A stretch of 21,080 bases of DNA. Source: Methanomicrobiales archaeon (GTDB taxonomy: Archaea; Halobacteriota; Methanomicrobia; Methanomicrobiales; Methanospirillaceae). Of the stretch, positions 7,227-14,126 are shown piece after piece. The notes beneath the pieces were generated by a model. That model was given only the letters and a program-made list of their open reading frames with translations, ran no database searches and was not told where the DNA came from. The stretch is from contig JADGNL010000124.1 in assembly GCA_017883495.1 (NCBI GenBank), forward strand, positions 1 to 21,080, given 5' to 3'. The position numbers were made by a program, and so were the translations under genes. Numbering within the stretch: position 1 is the first letter of the stretch; every line of letters starts with the position of its first letter.

Positions 7227-7589
7227 CCTACTCTGCTCCTTCTCGAGCCGGACCTCTCCCCGCACCATCGTCCCCCCGGTACACCTCCGGGTCGAAGACG
7301 AGGACGCGCCGCCGCTGCCGCCCGCCGCGCTCGTCATCGTCGTCCGCAAGACGGTTGATTCGGCGATAGGGGTGAGAGCGATTCCGCTCGCCGCCCGGAT
7401 GATATACTCTACATCAACGCCGACGTCGACGGCGCCCGGATCGGTCACAGATACGGCGTGATTGCTCGAGCGCCCTCCACGCGCGCGAAGGCCGGCGCGC
7501 AGTATCCGATCGCTCGTGAAAACCATCGGACGAGATATTCGATTCTGGAAGAAACGAGAAGAAACAGAGATTCAAACGTTGTGCAATGA
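7227..7589. other. Gene-free stretch before tRNA-His
   Basis: No convincing gene. Short segments of high third-position GC appear in two plus-strand frames: VEDEDAPPLPPAALVIVV (about 7286-7340) and DDILYINADVDGARIG (about 7399-7446). Neither has a start, ribosome binding site or recognisable family. They may be traces of a decayed gene or chance in GC-rich DNA. Confidence 0.4.
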
Positions 7590-7662
7590 GGCCAGGGCCG
7601 AGACTCGAACCCGGGTCGGGGGATCCACAGTCCCCTAGGATGACCAGCTACCCTACCCTGGC
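7590..7662 (-). tRNA. tRNA-His (GTG)
   Basis: The minus strand folds as a tRNA: acceptor GCCAGGG pairs with CCCTGGC, the anticodon stem GGGGA/TCCCC encloses loop CTGTGGA (anticodon GTG at 7626-7628), and the T arm is CCGGG-TTCGAGT-CTCGG. The discriminator is C73, as expected for archaeal tRNA-His. The base before G1 is T, so the G-1 identity nucleotide is not encoded and would have to be added by a Thg1-type enzyme. CCA is not encoded. No intron is seen. Confidence 0.96.
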
Positions 7663-7692
7663 AGATGTGCCTGGAAAATTGGGCCTGCCCAC

Positions 7693-7700
7693 TATTAAAG
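7693..7700 (-). promoter_or_regulatory. TATA box of tRNA-His
   Basis: Minus strand CTTTAATA, 30 bases upstream of tRNA position 1. This fits a start about 8 bases before the mature tRNA. Confidence 0.6.
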
Positions 7701-7729
7701 GTATGTTCCCCGGCGTGCCCGGGCATGAA

Positions 7730-7736
7730 TATTAAT
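7730..7736 (+). promoter_or_regulatory. TATA box of infB
   Basis: TATTAAT in an AT-rich patch. The usual spacing predicts transcription starting near 7760, leaving a leader of about 50 bases before the TTG start of infB. Confidence 0.6.
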
Positions 7737-7764
7737 AGCCTATCGGCGATAATGAATACAGACC

Positions 7765-7802
7765 GGGCCGGCGCTATTTTTTCTCGCCGGCCCCGATTCG
7801 GG
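7765..7802 (+). promoter_or_regulatory. Hairpins in the infB leader
   Basis: GGGCCGGCG (7765-7773) pairs perfectly with CGCCGGCCC (7785-7793) around an 11-base loop with six T in a row. A second small hairpin, CCCG-ATT-CGGG (7792-7802), shares two bases with the first stem and covers part of the GGGAGG ribosome binding site at 7800-7805. The two structures compete at 7792-7793 and could form a translational switch; that role is inference. Confidence 0.5.
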
Positions 7803-7813
7803 AGGCGACGAGG

Positions 7814-9589
7814 TTGGCGACGAGCGGCATACGGACACCCATCGTCTGCGTGCTCGGGCACGTGGACCACGGCAAGACCTCCCTCCTCGACAGGATCCGC
7901 GGGTCGTCGGTCGTCTCGAGCGAGGCCGGGGCCATCACGCAGCACATCGGCGCGACCCTCGTCCCGATCGAGGCGATCCGGGGGATGTCTGCCGGCATGC
8001 AGAAGCTCGCGGTCCAGGTGCCGGGCCTGCTCTTCATCGATACCCCGGGCCACCACGCATTCACGACGCTCCGCGCCCGGGGCGGGGCGCTCGCGGACAT
8101 GGCGATCGTGGTCGTCGACATCAACGAGGGCTTTCAGCCCCAGACCATCGAGGCCCTCTCGATCCTCCGAAACTGTCGTACCCCCTTCGTCGTGGCCCTG
8201 ACCAAGATCGACCGGGTCCACGGCTGGCGGCCGACCGAGAACGCTTCGTTCCTCGCGTCCTTCGCGAAGCAGAACGAGCGCGTGACCGAGTTCATGGAGA
8301 CGCGCCACTACGAGATCGTCGGAAAGCTCTCGGACCTCGGGTTCAACTCCGAGCGGTTCGACCGGGTCTCCGACTTCGCCAGGGAGATCGCGATCGTCCC
8401 TGTCTCGGCGCACACGGGCGAGGGGGTCGCGGACCTGCTCATGGTGATGATCGGCCTGGCCCAGCGGTACATGGGCGATGCCCTCGCCGTCGAAGTCCAG
8501 GGCCCCGGGCAGGGGACCGTGCTCGAGGTGAAGGAGGAGCGCGGGCTCGGCCTGACCCTCGACGTGATCCTCTTCGACGGCACGCTCACGGTCGGCGACC
8601 AGGTGATGCTCGCCACCGCCGACGGCGTGATCCAGACGAAGGTGAAGTCGCTCCTGAAGCCGCGGCCGATGAAGGAGATCCTGACCGAGGACCGGTTCGA
8701 GCGGGTGAAGTCCGTCGTCGCGGCCTCGGGCGTGAAGGTCGCGGCCCCCGGGCTCGACGGCGTCATCGCGGGCTCGCCGTTCCGCGTCGTCCGGGGGGAC
8801 CGGGACGCGATCGAACGGGAGATCCTGGACGAGGTCTCGCACATCGACGTCGTCCTCTCGGAGGAGGGGCTCGTGATCAAGGCCGATACGATCGGCGCGC
8901 TCGAGGCGCTCTCCAAGGAGCTCGAGGCCCGGGAGATCGGGGTGATGCGTGCTGCCGTCGGGCCGGTCAGCCGGCACGACCTCGTGGACGCACAGACGAT
9001 CAAGGCCCCCCTCTGCCGGGCCGTGCTCGCGTTCAACGCCCCTCTCCTGCCCGACGCCCAGGCGATCGTCCGCGACGGCGGCCCCGACCTGCCGCGGGTC
9101 TTCCAGGCCAAGGTCATCTACCAGCTGATCGACGAGTTCGTGGAGTGGCGCGACGCGGAGCGGCAGCGGATGGAGCAGCAGCGCTTCGAGCGGATCATCC
9201 TGCCGGCCAAGCTCCGCGTGCTTCCCGGCTGCATCTTCCGGCAATCCAACCCGGCCGTGGTCGGGGTCCGCGTGCTCGGCGGCACCCTCAGGACCGACGT
9301 GAAGCTGGTGCGGACCGACGGGCGGAAGGTCGGCCACCTGAAGACGATCCAGTCCTCGGGCGAGTACGTCCACGAGGTCGAGGCCGGGGCCGAGGTCGCG
9401 GTCGCGATCGATGGCGCGACCGTCGGGCGGCAGGTCGACGTCGACGACGACCTCTACGTCGACCTGCCCGAACGGCACGTCAAGGTCCTCGAGAAGGAGA
9501 TGCTCGGCCATATCTCGGCCACCGCGAAGGAGGTGCTCGAGGAGTACACGACCATGCGCCGGCGGGGCGAGCCGTTCTGGGGCAAGTGA
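7814..9589 (+). CDS. infB: Archaeal translation initiation factor IF2/eIF5B
   Basis: aIF5B is the GTPase that promotes subunit joining and initiator tRNA placement. The 591-residue length is normal for archaea, without the long N-terminal extension of eIF5B. GTPase motifs are clear: G1 GHVDHGKT (residues 15-22), G3 DTPGH (76-80) and G4 TKID (130-133). Beta-barrel domain II, domain III and a C-terminal barrel (PAVVGVRVLGGTLR near residue 480) follow. The start is TTG at 7814, nine bases after GGAGG; no ATG is available between the leader and the G1 motif. It is followed after 63 bases by rps6e, a neighbour pairing found in other archaea. Confidence 0.96.
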   Translation: MATSGIRTPIVCVLGHVDHGKTSLLDRIRGSSVVSSEAGAITQHIGATLVPIEAIRGMSAGMQKLAVQVPGLLFIDTPGHHAFTTLRARGGALADMAIVVVDINEGFQPQTIEALSILRNCRTPFVVALTKIDRVHGWRPTENASFLASFAKQNERVTEFMETRHYEIVGKLSDLGFNSERFDRVSDFAREIAIVPVSAHTGEGVADLLMVMIGLAQRYMGDALAVEVQGPGQGTVLEVKEERGLGLTLDVILFDGTLTVGDQVMLATADGVIQTKVKSLLKPRPMKEILTEDRFERVKSVVAASGVKVAAPGLDGVIAGSPFRVVRGDRDAIEREILDEVSHIDVVLSEEGLVIKADTIGALEALSKELEAREIGVMRAAVGPVSRHDLVDAQTIKAPLCRAVLAFNAPLLPDAQAIVRDGGPDLPRVFQAKVIYQLIDEFVEWRDAERQRMEQQRFERIILPAKLRVLPGCIFRQSNPAVVGVRVLGGTLRTDVKLVRTDGRKVGHLKTIQSSGEYVHEVEAGAEVAVAIDGATVGRQVDVDDDLYVDLPERHVKVLEKEMLGHISATAKEVLEEYTTMRRRGEPFWGK

Positions 9590-9595
9590 ACCGTA

Positions 9596-9603
9596 TCTTT
9601 AAG
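9596..9603 (+). promoter_or_regulatory. TATA box of rps6e
   Basis: TCTTTAAG just after the infB stop codon. The expected start near 9627 leaves a leader of about 25 bases with GGAG at 9642-9645, so rps6e can be transcribed independently of infB. Confidence 0.55.
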
Positions 9604-9652
9604 AGCCCTCCGCCCCACATTTATGGGTACTTCGCCTCAGTGGAGATTAGAT

Positions 9653-10045
9653 ATGGTCGATTTTAAAGTCGTGCTTTCGGACCCGAAGACCGGTCGTTCC
9701 TACAAGATGACCGCGAGCGGCGGGGCGGCCGGAGCCATCATCGGAAAGCGGGTAGGCGGCGAGGTCGACGCAGGCCCGCTCGGTCTGCCCGGGTACCGCG
9801 TCACAATCACCGGCGCATCGGATCGGAACGGAACGCCGGCACGGAAGGATCTGCCCGGCGGCGGGCGGCGGCGCCTCCTGCTCGCGGGCGGCATCGGGTT
9901 CAACCCGGTCGCCGACGGCCAGCGGATGCGAAAGGCGGTCCGCGGCGGCGAGATCACCCAGGACTTCGTCCAGATCAACGCCAAGGTCACGCAGTACGGC
10001 GAGCGGGCGCTCGACGACCTCCTCGCCGCACCGGCGGCCGAATAA
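9653..10045 (+). CDS. rps6e: 30S ribosomal protein S6e
   Basis: S6e is a small-subunit protein shared by archaea and eukaryotes. The product has 130 residues, normal for archaea, which lack the phosphorylated C-terminal extension of the eukaryotic form. Typical segments are FKVVLSDPKTGRSYK at the start, IIGKRVGGEVDAGPLGLPGY near residue 34, and RKAVRGGEITQDFVQINAKV near residue 92. ATG at 9653 has GGAG seven bases upstream and is preferred over the in-frame GTG at 9623. It is convergent with the DUF2240 gene after five bases. Confidence 0.96.
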   Translation: MVDFKVVLSDPKTGRSYKMTASGGAAGAIIGKRVGGEVDAGPLGLPGYRVTITGASDRNGTPARKDLPGGGRRRLLLAGGIGFNPVADGQRMRKAVRGGEITQDFVQINAKVTQYGERALDDLLAAPAAE

Positions 10046-10055
10046 CCCTTTTATT
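10046..10055. terminator. T-rich stretch between convergent rps6e and DUF2240 genes
   Basis: CCCTTTTATT follows the rps6e stop and overlaps the DUF2240 stop on the other strand. Archaeal transcription often ends at T-runs on the coding strand; only the rps6e side has one here, and it is short. Confidence 0.35.
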
Positions 10056-10512
10056 CTGAGATCAGCGCATCCCGGAGCGGAGCGAGCAGGTCGTCGAACG
10101 GCACACCGTACCGTCGGGCGAGCAGGACGAGCGCGGCCTTCGACCGGAGCTGCCCGTCGAAACCCTCGGCGGCCAGGCGGTTCGCCTCGGCCGCCACCTC
10201 GCGCTGCTCCCGTCCCGTCGCCCCGGCGATCCGGGCGAGCAGAAGCCGTTCCGGGTCGGGACGCTCGAGGTCGTCGGGGCCGGGGCGATACCCCAGCGGG
10301 ACCGTGACCTCGCCGACCGGAAAGAGGGGCACCACGACCCCGTTCCGGACCTCGACGAGCCCCTGTTCGACGGCCAGGTCGAGCAGGACCCCGGCCTGGT
10401 CGCGGTTCATCCACATCCGGTCGATGGCGAGGTAGTAGACGAACTCGCTCCGCTGGAGCTGCCCCTTGTGCAGGTGCCGGAACGGCGCCGCCACCGTGAT
10501 CTGCAGACTCAT
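10051..10512 (-). CDS. DUF2240 family protein
   Basis: This 153-residue protein matches archaeal DUF2240 proteins, whose function is unknown. The N-terminal half, FRHLHKGQLQRSEFVYYLAIDRMWMNRDQAGVLLDLAVEQGLVE, looks like a winged-helix fold, and the C-terminal third is helical (SKAALVLLARRYGVPFDDLLAPLRD). No catalytic motif, signal peptide or membrane segment is visible. ATG at 10512 has a strong AGGAGGT ribosome binding site nine bases upstream. It lies 56 bases downstream of rps8e on the same strand but has its own TATA-like box. A role linked to translation or nucleic acids is a guess from context. Confidence 0.75.
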   Translation of the reverse strand: MSLQITVAAPFRHLHKGQLQRSEFVYYLAIDRMWMNRDQAGVLLDLAVEQGLVEVRNGVVVPLFPVGEVTVPLGYRPGPDDLERPDPERLLLARIAGATGREQREVAAEANRLAAEGFDGQLRSKAALVLLARRYGVPFDDLLAPLRDALISE

Positions 10513-10550
10513 GCGGTCGACCTCCTCTCTGGAGAATGGGAGGTCCGCAC

Positions 10551-10558
10551 TAAAAAAG
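10551..10558 (-). promoter_or_regulatory. TATA-like box of the DUF2240 gene
   Basis: Minus strand CTTTTTTA. The expected start leaves a leader of roughly 15 bases with AGGAGGT. The T-run could instead terminate rps8e. Confidence 0.4.
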
Positions 10559-10568
10559 GAGTATCGTA

Positions 10569-10946
10569 TTACTCGATCAGGATCGCGTTGATCGCGCCGT
10601 CCTGACCGGGGCGGCTGACGATCCGGGCCGGGCCGAGCTCGGTCCGGATGATCGCGCCCTTCGTGAGCAGGTTCCGGCGGACGTAGTTCGGGTTCGCCGT
10701 GTTCCGCTCGACGGTCTCGATCTTCACTCTCTGCGATGAGCCCGTGGCACGGTTGGCCACGTTCGCGAACGTCGCGCGGAGTGCCCGGACCTTCTCATTC
10801 CCGCCGAAGGTGCGGATCGCGCGCCGGCGGTCCTCGCCGATGTGCGTCTCCGCGGGGGCCCGCCCGATCTCCGTCCGCCTCTTGCCGCGCAGGGGCGCAT
10901 ACCGGCCTCCCGTCACCTTCCTGATAGATCGTCCTTGCCATTGCAT
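10569..10946 (-). CDS. rps8e: 30S ribosomal protein S8e
   Basis: S8e is a small-subunit protein of archaea and eukaryotes. The product has 125 residues, the normal archaeal size. It begins MQWQGRSIRKVTGGRYAPLR, the highly conserved basic N-terminus, and has the core strands RVKIETVERNTANPNYVRRN near residue 72 and ends with the conserved PGQDGAINAILIE. ATG at 10946 is preceded by GGGTGAA and a TATA box about 40 bases upstream, leaving a leader of roughly 15 bases. Confidence 0.97.
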   Translation of the reverse strand: MQWQGRSIRKVTGGRYAPLRGKRRTEIGRAPAETHIGEDRRRAIRTFGGNEKVRALRATFANVANRATGSSQRVKIETVERNTANPNYVRRNLLTKGAIIRTELGPARIVSRPGQDGAINAILIE

Positions 10947-10985
10947 GTGAGTTCACCCGATTCGTTTCGAGAATCAGAAGTGCTG

Positions 10986-10993
10986 TATATATT
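10986..10993 (-). promoter_or_regulatory. TATA box of rps8e
   Basis: Minus strand AATATATA in the AT-rich gap between rps8e and hypB, 39 bases before the rps8e ATG. Confidence 0.65.
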
Positions 10994-11020
10994 CGCCCAG
11001 ACGTTATTTAACCCCTGCGT

Positions 11021-11668
11021 TCAGGCGATCATGGCCTCGAGCAGGGGACCGACGCCCTCGCCGGTCTTGAGGTTGGTCCTGAAGACCCGGATCGCGGGGT
11101 TGTACCGCCGCATGTCGCGCTCCATGCGGTCGAGATCCGCCCCCACGAGCGGGGCGAGGTCGACCTTGTTGATCACGCCGATCGAGCACGACCGGAACAT
11201 CATGGGGTGCTTGTTCACGACGTCGTCCCCCTCGGTCGACGAGACCACGACCACGCGCTTGGAAGCGCCGAGGGCGAAGTCGGTCGGGCAGACCATGTTC
11301 CCGACGTTCTCGATGAAGAGGACGTCGATCTCGTCGAGGGGCAGGCCGTCGAGGGCGTGGTCCACGATGTGGGCGTCGAGGTGGCACTCCTTGCCCGTGT
11401 TCGCGTTCACGGCCGGGATCCCGAGGGCCGCGATCCGGCGGTAGTCGTCGTCGCCGTAGACGTCGCCGGCGATCGCGCCGGCCCGCCGGCCCCGTTCGGT
11501 CAGGAGAGGAGCGAGCCGTTCGATGAGGGCGGTCTTCCCCGATCCGATCGCGCCGAGCAGATCGATCCCGAGCACGCCGTGGGCGGCGAGCCGGGCCGCG
11601 TTTTCGGCCGCGAGTGCGTCGTTCGCCGCATAGAGATCCTTCTCGATCCGGACGTCGACCTGATGCAT
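11021..11668 (-). CDS. hypB: Hydrogenase maturation GTPase HypB
   Basis: HypB delivers nickel to the active site of [NiFe] hydrogenases, using GTP-dependent dimerisation. The 215-residue protein has the P-loop GAIGSGKT (residues 39-46), the metal site ECHLDAH with Cys95-His96, ENVGNMVC with Cys127, and the guanine motif NKVD (167-170). It lacks the N-terminal CxxCGC nickel motif of the Escherichia coli protein, as is usual in archaea. ATG at 11668 lies exactly 24 bases from a TATA hexamer, predicting leaderless mRNA, and sits within a perfect 14-base palindrome, CCTGATGCATCAGG (11659-11672). It is divergent from srp19; no other hyp genes are in the window. Confidence 0.96.
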   Translation of the reverse strand: MHQVDVRIEKDLYAANDALAAENAARLAAHGVLGIDLLGAIGSGKTALIERLAPLLTERGRRAGAIAGDVYGDDDYRRIAALGIPAVNANTGKECHLDAHIVDHALDGLPLDEIDVLFIENVGNMVCPTDFALGASKRVVVVSSTEGDDVVNKHPMMFRSCSIGVINKVDLAPLVGADLDRMERDMRRYNPAIRVFRTNLKTGEGVGPLLEAMIA

Positions 11669-11692
11669 CAGGAGTAGTGGCCGTGCGCACTG

Positions 11693-11698
11693 TTTATA
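11693..11698. promoter_or_regulatory. Shared TATA hexamer of divergent hypB and srp19
   Basis: TTTATA on plus and TATAAA on minus. It is the only AT-rich element in the 54-base intergenic region, and exactly 24 bases separate it from each start codon (11668 minus, 11723 plus). Both genes therefore appear leaderless and driven from one element. Confidence 0.65.
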
Positions 11699-11722
11699 GG
11701 TTCACCTGCCGACGCTGATCCG

Positions 11723-11995
11723 ATGGAGAACGAACGGGTCCTCTACCCCTGCTACTTCAACGCGGCCCTCGAGCGGCGGCAGGGCCGCCGGGTCCCGCTG
11801 GGGCTCGCCCAGAAGGGGGTCACGATGCAGGACCTCGAGCGGGCGCTGAAGAAGACCGGCCTCCGCTTTCGTGTAGAGACAGGGCCGCACCCCGCGTACT
11901 GGTACCGCCGCGACGGCCGGGCCGTGGTCGCCTGGACCGAGTCGAAGGAGGCGCTGCTCCGCCGCGTGGCGGGCGCGCTCGAGCAGAAGAAGTAG
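11723..11995 (+). CDS. srp19: Signal recognition particle subunit SRP19
   Basis: SRP19 binds 7S RNA and prepares it for SRP54 in membrane targeting. The 90-residue product shows the family's conserved start (RVLYPCYFNAALERRQGRRVP), where the RNA-binding segment lies, and KGVTMQDLERALKKTGL in the middle. Length is typical of archaea. ATG at 11723 is 24 bases after the TATA hexamer shared with hypB, with no ribosome binding site, so it is probably leaderless. Six bases separate its stop from the PHP gene, suggesting a two-gene transcript. No SRP RNA gene was recognised in the window. Confidence 0.94.
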   Translation: MENERVLYPCYFNAALERRQGRRVPLGLAQKGVTMQDLERALKKTGLRFRVETGPHPAYWYRRDGRAVVAWTESKEALLRRVAGALEQKK

Positions 11996-12001
11996 CATCG
12001 T

Positions 12002-12649
12002 ATGTACGACCTGCACACGCACACGCTCCGCTCCGACGGCGAGCTCCTGCCGCTCGAGCTCCTGCGCCGGATGGCCGTGCTCGGCTACGACGAGGTCGCG
12101 ATCGCGGACCACGCCGACACGTCCACCCTCCCGCTCGTCCTCGAGACGGCCGACGCGGTCGCCGTCTCGGCCGCACGCTTCGGGGTCGCGTTCTACCCCG
12201 CGGTCGAGCTGACCCATGTCCCGCCCGACGAGATCGATGCACTCGCGCGGCAGGCAAAGGCCGATGGAGCCGCGCTCGTCGTGGTCCACGGCGAGACTCC
12301 TGTCGAGCCGGTTGCGCCGGGCACGAACCATGCGGCCTGCACCTCGGCGCACGTGGACGTACTCGCGCACCCGGGAATGATCGCGATGGACGACGCGCTG
12401 GCAGCGGCCGACCGCGGGATCGCGCTCGAGCTGACCGTGCGCGGCGGGCACAACCGGACGAACGGCCACGTGGCCATGACCGCTCTCGCGGCCGGGTGCC
12501 GGCTCGTGGTGAACTCGGACGCCCACGCTCCGTGCGACCTGATGACGGCCGCCGACCGCGTGACGGTCGCGCGCGGGGCCGGACTCGATCCGCGCGCCTG
12601 CCGCGAGGCACTTGATTTAAATATTGCAAAATGGCTCGGATCCCGCTGA
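12002..12649 (+). CDS. PHP-domain metal-dependent phosphoesterase
   Basis: The PHP fold uses clustered histidines and acids to hold two or three metals and hydrolyse phosphoesters; members include histidinol-phosphatase. The 215-residue protein has the expected metal ligands in order: H5 and H7 in DLHTH, D12, H37 in ADHAD, E69, H96, H123 in AHPG, and D173 and H175 in NSDAH. The substrate is unknown; histidinol phosphate is one option, RNA or nucleotide another. It lies six bases behind srp19 without a clear ribosome binding site. The last 40 bases are unusually AT-rich and contain TTTAAATA, a possible promoter for downstream gar1. Confidence 0.88.
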   Translation: MYDLHTHTLRSDGELLPLELLRRMAVLGYDEVAIADHADTSTLPLVLETADAVAVSAARFGVAFYPAVELTHVPPDEIDALARQAKADGAALVVVHGETPVEPVAPGTNHAACTSAHVDVLAHPGMIAMDDALAAADRGIALELTVRGGHNRTNGHVAMTALAAGCRLVVNSDAHAPCDLMTAADRVTVARGAGLDPRACREALDLNIAKWLGSR

Positions 12650-12700
12650 TCTTATGAATATTGTGACAAAGTTTTTATATGCCTTCCGAACAAATATATA
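12616..12700 (+). promoter_or_regulatory. Three tandem TATA-like boxes upstream of gar1-tfb
   Basis: TTTAAATA at 12616-12623 (inside the end of the PHP gene), TTTTATAT at 12673-12680, and AATATATA at 12693-12700. The last predicts a start near 12724 and a leader of about 18 bases; the middle one predicts a leader of about 37 bases. Several start sites for the operon encoding TFB are plausible. Confidence 0.55.
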
Positions 12701-12741
12701 ACTTGCGGCAATTATTCTTCACGAAGCCGGAACGATAAGCG

Positions 12742-12969
12742 ATGAAGACGGTCGGTCGTATTGTGAACGCATGCGGAGGGCGCATGCTGATCGTCGCGGT
12801 GGACGCGGCCCAGCTGCCCCCCCTCTACGTCACGGTCGTCGACCGCCGCCATCGCCCCGTGGGCCGGGTCGTGGACCTCTTCGGAAACGTCAAGAGGCCG
12901 TACGCCGCGGTCCTGTGCCGCGACCGGTGCGAGCACCCGGTCGGCGAGAAGATATTCAGCAGGTCATAG
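12742..12969 (+). CDS. gar1: H/ACA ribonucleoprotein subunit Gar1
   Basis: Gar1 is the H/ACA RNP subunit that helps Cbf5 pseudouridylate rRNA and release product. The product has 75 residues, an archaeal size without the glycine-arginine-rich tails of eukaryotes. The six-stranded barrel pattern is recognisable: KTVGRIVNACGGRMLIV, then RPVGRVVDLFGNVKRPYAAV, with the conserved G-x-V-x2-PY segment near residues 48-53. ATG at 12742 lacks a strong ribosome binding site. The tfb start is 11 bases beyond the stop, a gar1-tfb pairing common in Euryarchaeota that suggests co-transcription. Confidence 0.92.
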   Translation: MKTVGRIVNACGGRMLIVAVDAAQLPPLYVTVVDRRHRPVGRVVDLFGNVKRPYAAVLCRDRCEHPVGEKIFSRS

Positions 12970-12980
12970 GTGTCAACTAC

Positions 12981-13985
12981 ATGCAGGAGATAGAGAAACT
13001 TCGTATCCTTCAAAGCCAGCGCGAGGCGTTCCGCAACCGCAGCAAAGTGGTCGAGCGCGAGCGGAAGACCGAGGAGCATACCGAGACGGTCTGCCCCGAG
13101 TGCAAGAGCCGGCAGCTCGTCCACGACTACGAGCGGGCCGAGCTGGTCTGTCAGAACTGCGGCCTCGTCATCGACGACGACTTCATCGACCGCGGCCCCG
13201 AGTGGCGGGCCTTCGACCACGACCAGCGCATGAAGCGGTCGCGTGTCGGCGCGCCGATGACCTTCACGATCCACGACAAGGGCCTCTCGACCATGATCGA
13301 CTGGCGGAACCGGGACAGCTACGGCCGGGCCATCTCCTCGAAGAACCGGGCCCAGCTCTACCGGCTTCGCAAGTGGCAGCGGCGGATCCGGGTCTCGAAC
13401 GCGACCGAGCGGAACCTCGCCTTCGCGCTCTCCGAGCTCGACCGGATGGCCTCGGCCCTCGGCCTGCCGCGGAACGTGCGCGAGACGGCCGCGGTCGTCT
13501 ACCGCGACGCGGTCGACAAGAACCTCATCCGCGGCCGCTCGATCGAGGGCGTGGCCGCGGCCGCGCTCTACGCCGCGTGCCGGCAGTGCAGCGTGCCGCG
13601 GACGCTCGACGAGATCGCCGAGGTCTCGCGGGTCAGCCGTAAGGAGATCGGGCGGACGTACCGGTTCATCTCGCGCGAGCTCGGTCTAAAGCTCCTGCCG
13701 ACGTCGCCGATCGACTACGTCCCGCGCTTCTGCTCGGGCCTCACCCTGAAGGGCGAGGTCCAGAGCCGGGCCGTCGAGATCCTGCGGCAGGCCGCGGAGC
13801 GCGAGCTGACGAGCGGCAGAGGGCCAACCGGCGTCGCAGCGGCCGCCATTTACATCTCGTCGATCCTCGGCGGGGAGCGGCGCACGCAGCGCGAGGTGGC
13901 CGAGGTCGCCGGCGTGACCGAGGTCACGATCCGGAACCGATATAAGGAACTGGCAGAGAAATTAGATATCGAGATCATTCTCTGA
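12981..13985 (+). CDS. tfb: Transcription initiation factor B (TFB)
   Basis: TFB binds the TBP-TATA complex and the BRE and recruits RNA polymerase, like eukaryotic TFIIB. The 334-residue protein has an N-terminal zinc ribbon (C38, C41, C57, C60), the B-reader and linker region (residues about 65-125), and two cyclin-type repeats (about 130-215 and 230-320). Each repeat ends in a helix-turn-helix; the second contains TQREVAEVAGVTEVTIRNRY and contacts the BRE. The first 37 residues are rich in charge and longer than in many archaea. ATG at 12981 follows AGGTG at about seven bases. tRNA-Ala begins 14 bases after the stop. Confidence 0.97.
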   Translation: MQEIEKLRILQSQREAFRNRSKVVERERKTEEHTETVCPECKSRQLVHDYERAELVCQNCGLVIDDDFIDRGPEWRAFDHDQRMKRSRVGAPMTFTIHDKGLSTMIDWRNRDSYGRAISSKNRAQLYRLRKWQRRIRVSNATERNLAFALSELDRMASALGLPRNVRETAAVVYRDAVDKNLIRGRSIEGVAAAALYAACRQCSVPRTLDEIAEVSRVSRKEIGRTYRFISRELGLKLLPTSPIDYVPRFCSGLTLKGEVQSRAVEILRQAAERELTSGRGPTGVAAAAIYISSILGGERRTQREVAEVAGVTEVTIRNRYKELAEKLDIEIIL

Positions 13986-13999
13986 CCCAATCTTTTTGC

Positions 14000-14071
14000 G
14001 GGCTCGTAGATCAGGGGTAGATCGCTACGTTCGCAACGTAGAGGCCACGGGTTCGAATCCCGTCGAGTCCA
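14000..14071 (+). tRNA. tRNA-Ala (CGC)
   Basis: Acceptor GGGCTCG pairs with CGAGTCC and includes the G3:U70 wobble pair that marks alanine tRNAs. The anticodon stem CTACG/CGTAG holds loop TTCGCAA, giving anticodon CGC. The T loop TTCGAAT is canonical, the discriminator is A73 and CCA is not encoded. It starts 14 bases after tfb and may be partly co-transcribed with it. Confidence 0.97.
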
Positions 14072-14126
14072 CTTTTCCCCGGTTTTTCACAACTCTTATC
14101 TCGTCTCCGCTCGAACCGGTGTGAAC

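Noticed and set aside
7032..7526. 164-codon minus-strand frame across the heptamer array
   Set aside because: It is rich in Ser, Arg and Ala without a recognisable fold, has no promoter or ribosome binding site, and part of it is simply translated repeat.
7445..9511. 688-codon minus-strand frame opposite infB, and similar long antisense frames opposite purF, purM, mtd and sufC
   Set aside because: Their Asp, Arg and Val-rich composition is the usual shadow of GC-rich coding DNA; the opposite strand holds firmly identified genes.
12654..12701. 15-codon AT-rich frame MNIVTKFLYAFRTNI upstream of gar1
   Set aside because: It is formed by the TATA boxes themselves, with no ribosome binding site, so is most likely chance.
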